This document shows positions 57,872 through 64,000 of a DNA stretch of 64,000 bases, piece by piece (the first letter of the stretch is position 1; the number at the start of each line of letters is the position of its first letter). The notes under the pieces are model-generated. The model was not told the DNA's origin, did not search any database, and saw only the letters and a list, made by a program, of their open reading frames with translations. The position numbers and the translations under genes were made by a program. Location of the stretch: positions 62,001-126,000 of the forward strand of contig NZ_JACSQI010000004.1 of the NCBI RefSeq assembly GCF_014836715.1. Reading direction: 5' to 3'. The DNA is from Escherichia whittamii (lineage in GTDB: Bacteria; Pseudomonadota; Gammaproteobacteria; Enterobacterales; Enterobacteriaceae).

Positions 57872-57920
57872 AGTGGGGAAGGGAGGCATAAATAGAAAAG
57901 CGGATTATGTTAATAAACAG

Positions 57921-57943
57921 GCCGGACGGCATCACCATCCGGC
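57921..57943 (-). repeat. REP-like hairpin after purB
   Basis: GCCGGACGGC and its partner ATCCGGC form an imperfect stem of REP type 13 bases past the purB stop. On the minus strand it is followed by CTGTTTATT, so it may also act as a leaky purB terminator upstream of the phoP promoter. Confidence 0.65.
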
Positions 57944-57956
57944 ACTGATTTTAGGC

Positions 57957-59330
<1,374 letters not shown>

Positions 59331-59972
59331 TCACAACTCCGGGGTTAAATGAGCAAGAATTTGTTTTGCCTGAGTGGTCAGGCGATTACGAGAAAACATC
59401 AGTTGTAGACGTCCGCCGCCGACCTGGTGCCAGAGCACGGCGGCGCGAATGCCTGCCAGCAGGGTAGCGCGAACTTTCGCTTGCACCTGTGGGCTTTGCA
59501 GTACGGCAGGGGAACCGGTGACCTGAATGCGCGGGCCTAGCGGGCTAATCACATCAACATAAATAGCGGCCATCGCGCTCATCAGCGTTTCGGACTGTAA
59601 ATCGAAGTGTTCCAGCTGACGTTGCAGGCCGTTAATCCGGTTTCCCAGTGTGTCGAGCGCGCCTTTGGCTGAAGAGAGTTTGCGCTCAAGCACCATCAGG
59701 CTAAGGGTGTAGCGGGTTAACTCAGCGTTTAAGCCCTGGCGACTGCTGGCGTTGAGCACGCCGAGCAATGTTTCCAGCCCGACGCGCAGGTTGGCTTCGC
59801 TGCCGCCAAAAACCGCCAGCGTGGAGCTGGGGTTCATATCGATAATACTGTTGAGTGAGACGTGTAGCGCATCGGCATCACAATGCCCCTGGTGAGCGAG
59901 TTGTTGCACCAGGCGTGCCGACTGACAAATACCGGCCAGGGCGAGGGTGATGTCATAGTAATTCTTTGCCAC
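59331..59972 (-). CDS. hflD: High-frequency lysogenisation protein HflD
   Basis: 213 residues from GTG 59972 (M-A-K-N-Y-Y-D-I-T); two further upstream codons give no better start. HflD is a peripheral inner-membrane protein; in lambda infection it binds CII and lowers lysogeny, but its own cellular role is unclear. The sequence is largely alpha-helical, with a hydrophobic N-terminal helix and a coiled stretch ([15 protein letters not shown]). It sits between mnmA (35 bases) and purB (3 bases). Confidence 0.95.
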   Translation of the reverse strand: MAKNYYDITLALAGICQSARLVQQLAHQGHCDADALHVSLNSIIDMNPSSTLAVFGGSEANLRVGLETLLGVLNASSRQGLNAELTRYTLSLMVLERKLSSAKGALDTLGNRINGLQRQLEHFDLQSETLMSAMAAIYVDVISPLGPRIQVTGSPAVLQSPQVQAKVRATLLAGIRAAVLWHQVGGGRLQLMFSRNRLTTQAKQILAHLTPEL

Positions 59973-60007
59973 GTTCACTGCTTCCTTGTTGTAATTTAAA
60001 ACAATAA

Positions 60008-61629
<1,622 letters not shown>

Positions 61630-61638
61630 TGCGCATCC

Positions 61639-62292
61639 TTATTCTGTTGCTTCTCGCCATTCGCCGTTAGCGAGATTATCCAGTGTGTAATTGCCCATGG
61701 CGTAGCGAATCAGTCGCAGCGTAGGGAAACCGACATGGGCGGTCATGCGGCGCACCTGGCGATTACGTCCTTCATATAAGGTAATCTTCAGCCAGCTGGT
61801 GGGAATACTTTTGCGTTCACGAATTGGCGGATTACGCGGCCATAACCACTCCGGCTCTTCAACCAGGTCCACGCCTGCGGGCAGGGTAGGGCCATCATTT
61901 AAGGTTACGCCATTGCGCAAGGCTTCAAGCGCGTCTTGTGTGGGAATGCCTTCCACCTGCACATAATAGATTTTGCCGGTGCGTTTGCCCGGCTGGGTTA
62001 AACGCGCCTGTAATGCACCATTATTGGTTAGCACCAGTAACCCTTCGCTATCGCGGTCGAGACGACCTGCCGCATAAACACCCTGAACCGGGATGAATTC
62101 TTTTAATGTTTTGCGCCCGGCGTCATCGGTGAACTGTGGCAGGACATCGTAAGGTTTATTAAACAGGATCACACGTGTGGGCTGGTTTTCTGGCTTGCGT
62201 TTGTTAGTGCGTTGCGAGCTGAATCGCTTAACCTGGTGATTTTTAAAAGAAGTTTTTTGCATGGTATTTTCAGGGATTATGAATTGCCGCAT
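61639..62292 (-). CDS. rluE: 23S rRNA pseudouridine(2457) synthase RluE
   Basis: 217 residues from ATG 62292; a second Met at residue 11 (62262) could also start translation. RluE makes pseudouridine 2457 in 23S rRNA. It is an RsuA-family enzyme without an S4 domain: a basic N-terminal tail ([17 protein letters not shown]), then [10 protein letters not shown], the catalytic G-R-L-D-R-D-S-E-G (Asp near 79) and R-N-R-Q-V-R-R-M. First gene of the rluE-nudJ-mnmA-hflD-purB group, divergent from icd. Confidence 0.95.
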   Translation of the reverse strand: MRQFIIPENTMQKTSFKNHQVKRFSSQRTNKRKPENQPTRVILFNKPYDVLPQFTDDAGRKTLKEFIPVQGVYAAGRLDRDSEGLLVLTNNGALQARLTQPGKRTGKIYYVQVEGIPTQDALEALRNGVTLNDGPTLPAGVDLVEEPEWLWPRNPPIRERKSIPTSWLKITLYEGRNRQVRRMTAHVGFPTLRLIRYAMGNYTLDNLANGEWREATE

Positions 62293-62463
62293 TATAGCCT
62301 AATAACGCGCATCTTTCATGACGGCAAACAATAGGGTAGTATTGACAAGCCAATTACAAATCATTAACAAAAAATTGCTCTAAAGCATCCGTATCGCAGG
62401 ACGCAAACGCATATGCAACGTGGTGGCAGACGAGCAAACCAGTAGCGCTCGAAGGAGAGGTGA
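62293..62463. promoter_or_regulatory. rluE-icd divergent promoter region
   Basis: TTGACA at 62343 with TAACAA (62365-62370, spacer 16) is a possible icd promoter. On the minus strand GTTAATGATTTGTAA overlaps it and resembles ArcA direct repeats, in keeping with known ArcA repression of icd. The icd leader then runs about 90 bases to AAGGAGAGGTGA. Confidence 0.45.
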
Positions 62464-63714
62464 ATGGAAAGTAAAGTAGTTGTTCCGGCACAAGGCAAGA
62501 AGATCACCCTGCAAAACGGCAAACTCAACGTTCCTGAAAATCCGATTATCCCATACATTGAAGGTGATGGAATCGGTGTAGATGTAACCCCAGCCATGCT
62601 GAAAGTGGTCGACGCTGCAGTAGATAAAGCCTATAAAGGCGAGCGTAAAATCTCCTGGATGGAAATTTACACCGGTGAAAAATCCACACAGGTTTATGGT
62701 CAGGATGTCTGGTTGCCTGCTGAAACCCTCGATCTGATTCGTGAATATCGCGTTGCCATTAAAGGCCCGCTGACCACTCCGGTTGGTGGCGGTATTCGTT
62801 CTCTCAACGTTGCCCTGCGCCAGGAACTGGATCTTTACATCTGCCTGCGCCCGGTACGTTACTACCAGGGCACCCCAAGCCCGGTTAAACACCCTGAACT
62901 GACCGATATGGTTATCTTCCGTGAAAACTCGGAAGACATTTATGCGGGTATCGAATGGAAAGCTGACTCTGCCGACGCAGAGAAAGTGATTAAATTCCTG
63001 CGTGAAGAGATGGGGGTGAAGAAAATTCGCTTCCCGGAACATTGCGGTATCGGTATCAAACCGTGTTCGGAAGAAGGCACCAAACGTCTGGTCCGTGCAG
63101 CGATTGAATACGCAATTGCTAACGACCGTGACTCTGTGACTCTGGTGCACAAAGGCAACATCATGAAATTCACCGAAGGCGCGTTTAAAGACTGGGGCTA
63201 CCAGCTGGCGCGTGAAGAGTTTGGCGGTGAACTGATTGACGGCGGCCCGTGGCTGAAAGTTAAAAACCCGAACACCGGCAAAGAGATCGTCATCAAAGAC
63301 GTGATCGCTGATGCGTTCCTGCAACAGATCCTGCTGCGTCCGGCTGAATACGACGTTATCGCCTGTATGAACCTGAACGGTGACTACATTTCTGACGCCC
63401 TGGCAGCACAGGTTGGTGGTATCGGTATTGCCCCTGGCGCAAACATCGGTGACGAATGCGCCCTGTTTGAAGCGACCCACGGTACTGCGCCGAAATATGC
63501 CGGTCAGGACAAAGTAAACCCAGGTTCTATTATCCTTTCCGCGGAAATGATGCTGCGCCATATGGGCTGGACTGAAGCCGCAGACCTGATTGTTAAAGGT
63601 ATGGAAGGCGCAATCAACGCGAAGACCGTAACCTATGACTTCGAACGACTGATGGAAGGCGCTAAACTGCTGAAATGTTCAGAGTTTGGTGACGCGATCA
63701 TCAAGAATATGTAA
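62464..63714 (+). CDS. icd: Isocitrate dehydrogenase (NADP+)
   Basis: 416 residues. Icd oxidises isocitrate to 2-oxoglutarate in the TCA cycle; AceK phosphorylates Ser113 to divert flux to the glyoxylate shunt. The substrate-binding [15 protein letters not shown] (S113), the metal-binding [10 protein letters not shown] and the adenosine loop H-G-T-A-P-K-Y are intact. The ATG follows AAGGAGAGGTGA. The last 165 bases or so are the integration site of e14 and phage 21; here the frame is complete and ends G-D-A-I-I-K-N-M. Confidence 0.98.
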   Translation: MESKVVVPAQGKKITLQNGKLNVPENPIIPYIEGDGIGVDVTPAMLKVVDAAVDKAYKGERKISWMEIYTGEKSTQVYGQDVWLPAETLDLIREYRVAIKGPLTTPVGGGIRSLNVALRQELDLYICLRPVRYYQGTPSPVKHPELTDMVIFRENSEDIYAGIEWKADSADAEKVIKFLREEMGVKKIRFPEHCGIGIKPCSEEGTKRLVRAAIEYAIANDRDSVTLVHKGNIMKFTEGAFKDWGYQLAREEFGGELIDGGPWLKVKNPNTGKEIVIKDVIADAFLQQILLRPAEYDVIACMNLNGDYISDALAAQVGGIGIAPGANIGDECALFEATHGTAPKYAGQDKVNPGSIILSAEMMLRHMGWTEAADLIVKGMEGAINAKTVTYDFERLMEGAKLLKCSEFGDAIIKNM

Positions 63715-63736
63715 TCACTACATGTGTTAAATATTG

Positions 63737-63766
63737 AAACGGGCGTATAACACGCCCGTTTTCTTT
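63737..63766 (+). terminator. Intrinsic terminator of icd
   Basis: AAACGGGCGT-ATAAC-ACGCCCGTTT is a perfect 10-base-pair stem with a 5-base loop followed by TCTTT. It lies 22 bases after the icd stop. Confidence 0.88.
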
Positions 63767-64000
63767 ATTAGCACGTCAATAGTTATCAAAACCCCATAGG
63801 ATTTTTTTTTGGTAATGTTTATATCGTAGTTAGGTGATTAAGTAATTCTCAGCTGTTGCTAATTATTATTGATGCACGCTAGAAAATATCCAGAGCTGTT
63901 TTAAAACGGTTTCCAGATAATTGCTTGGGATTGTCACGTTATTTTTTAGGTGTTAACACAGCATTTTAATTATTAAAAATAAAAACATGATTAAATTATA
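63767..64000. other. AT-rich sequence after icd, no gene seen
   Basis: The last 234 bases are much richer in A and T than the rest of the window and show a run of nine T residues at about 63802-63810. No reading frame over 60 codons, REP or RNA gene is visible. Because it follows the icd integration site it may be the edge of an integrated element or the ordinary downstream region; the window ends too early to tell. Confidence 0.6.

Noticed and set aside
62380-63561. 393-codon open frame antisense to icd
   Set aside because: It lies in the frame that stays open opposite strongly codon-biased genes, has no ribosome site, and icd is a certain gene with conserved residues throughout.
63715-64000. 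Complete e14 or phage 21 prophage after icd
   Set aside because: No integrase or phage gene is visible in the 286 bases that remain; only the target site can be supported.

Overview
The window is a contiguous piece of enterobacterial core chromosome, almost certainly Escherichia. Gene content, order and protein sequences match the E. coli flgE-to-icd segment as I remember it from K-12: 51 confident protein genes (one cut by the window edge) in the same order and orientation, with most proteins the same length. Scattered substitutions (FlgJ hinge, ThiK, YcfZ, the RNase E C-terminal half), a pabC stop change and a shorter CobB tail argue against K-12 itself and for a divergent E. coli lineage or a close sister clade; I cannot decide which without alignments. 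I see no insertion sequence, complete prophage, CRISPR array, rRNA or tRNA. Coding density is high and the gaps hold promoters, terminators and REP elements.

Layout. 1-8223: end of the flagellar flgBCDEFGHIJ operon (hook, rod, P ring, L ring, rod cap/muramidase), then flgKL behind its own sigma-28 promoter. 8344-13111: RNase E (minus) with its long autoregulatory leader, divergent from rluC. 13214-20384: maf-family yceF (minus), then yceD-rpmF-plsX-fabH-fabD-fabG-acpP-fabF, which links ribosome protein L32 to phospholipid and fatty acid synthesis. 20504-24778: tightly overlapped pabC-mltG-tmk-holB-ycfH. 25073-28755: ptsG (glucose PTS) and the convergent siderophore receptor fhuE. 29089-32889: hinT-ycfL-lpoB-thiK-nagZ-ycfP. 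33300-37606: ndh, ycfJ, the comR/bhsA regulator-target pair and ldtC. 37869-45912: mfd and ycfT (minus), then the lipoprotein-release transporter lolCDE. 45941-49073: nagK-cobB, and the uncharacterised pair ymfA-ycfZ (minus). 49131-52942: the potABCD spermidine/putrescine transporter (minus). 53192-57794: pepT, roxA, and the phoPQ two-component system (minus). 57957-62292: rluE-nudJ-mnmA-hflD-purB (minus). 62464-63714: icd, followed by AT-rich sequence without genes.

Regulatory signals visible directly include a sigma-28 promoter before flgK, the rne promoter about 360 nt before its start codon, the SgrS target in the ptsG leader, an FNR palindrome at ndh, a near-consensus CRP palindrome between comR and bhsA, a PhoP box before phoP, a PurR-like operator inside purB, and many intrinsic terminators. 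Nine REP/BIME-type features occupy intergenic gaps.

I did not find a clear undescribed multi-gene system. The best candidates for new biology are the overlapping ymfA-ycfZ membrane-protein pair, the orphan acyltransferase YcfT, a terminator in the yceD leader, the CRP site at comR/bhsA, and the icd 3' end, a known phage integration site.
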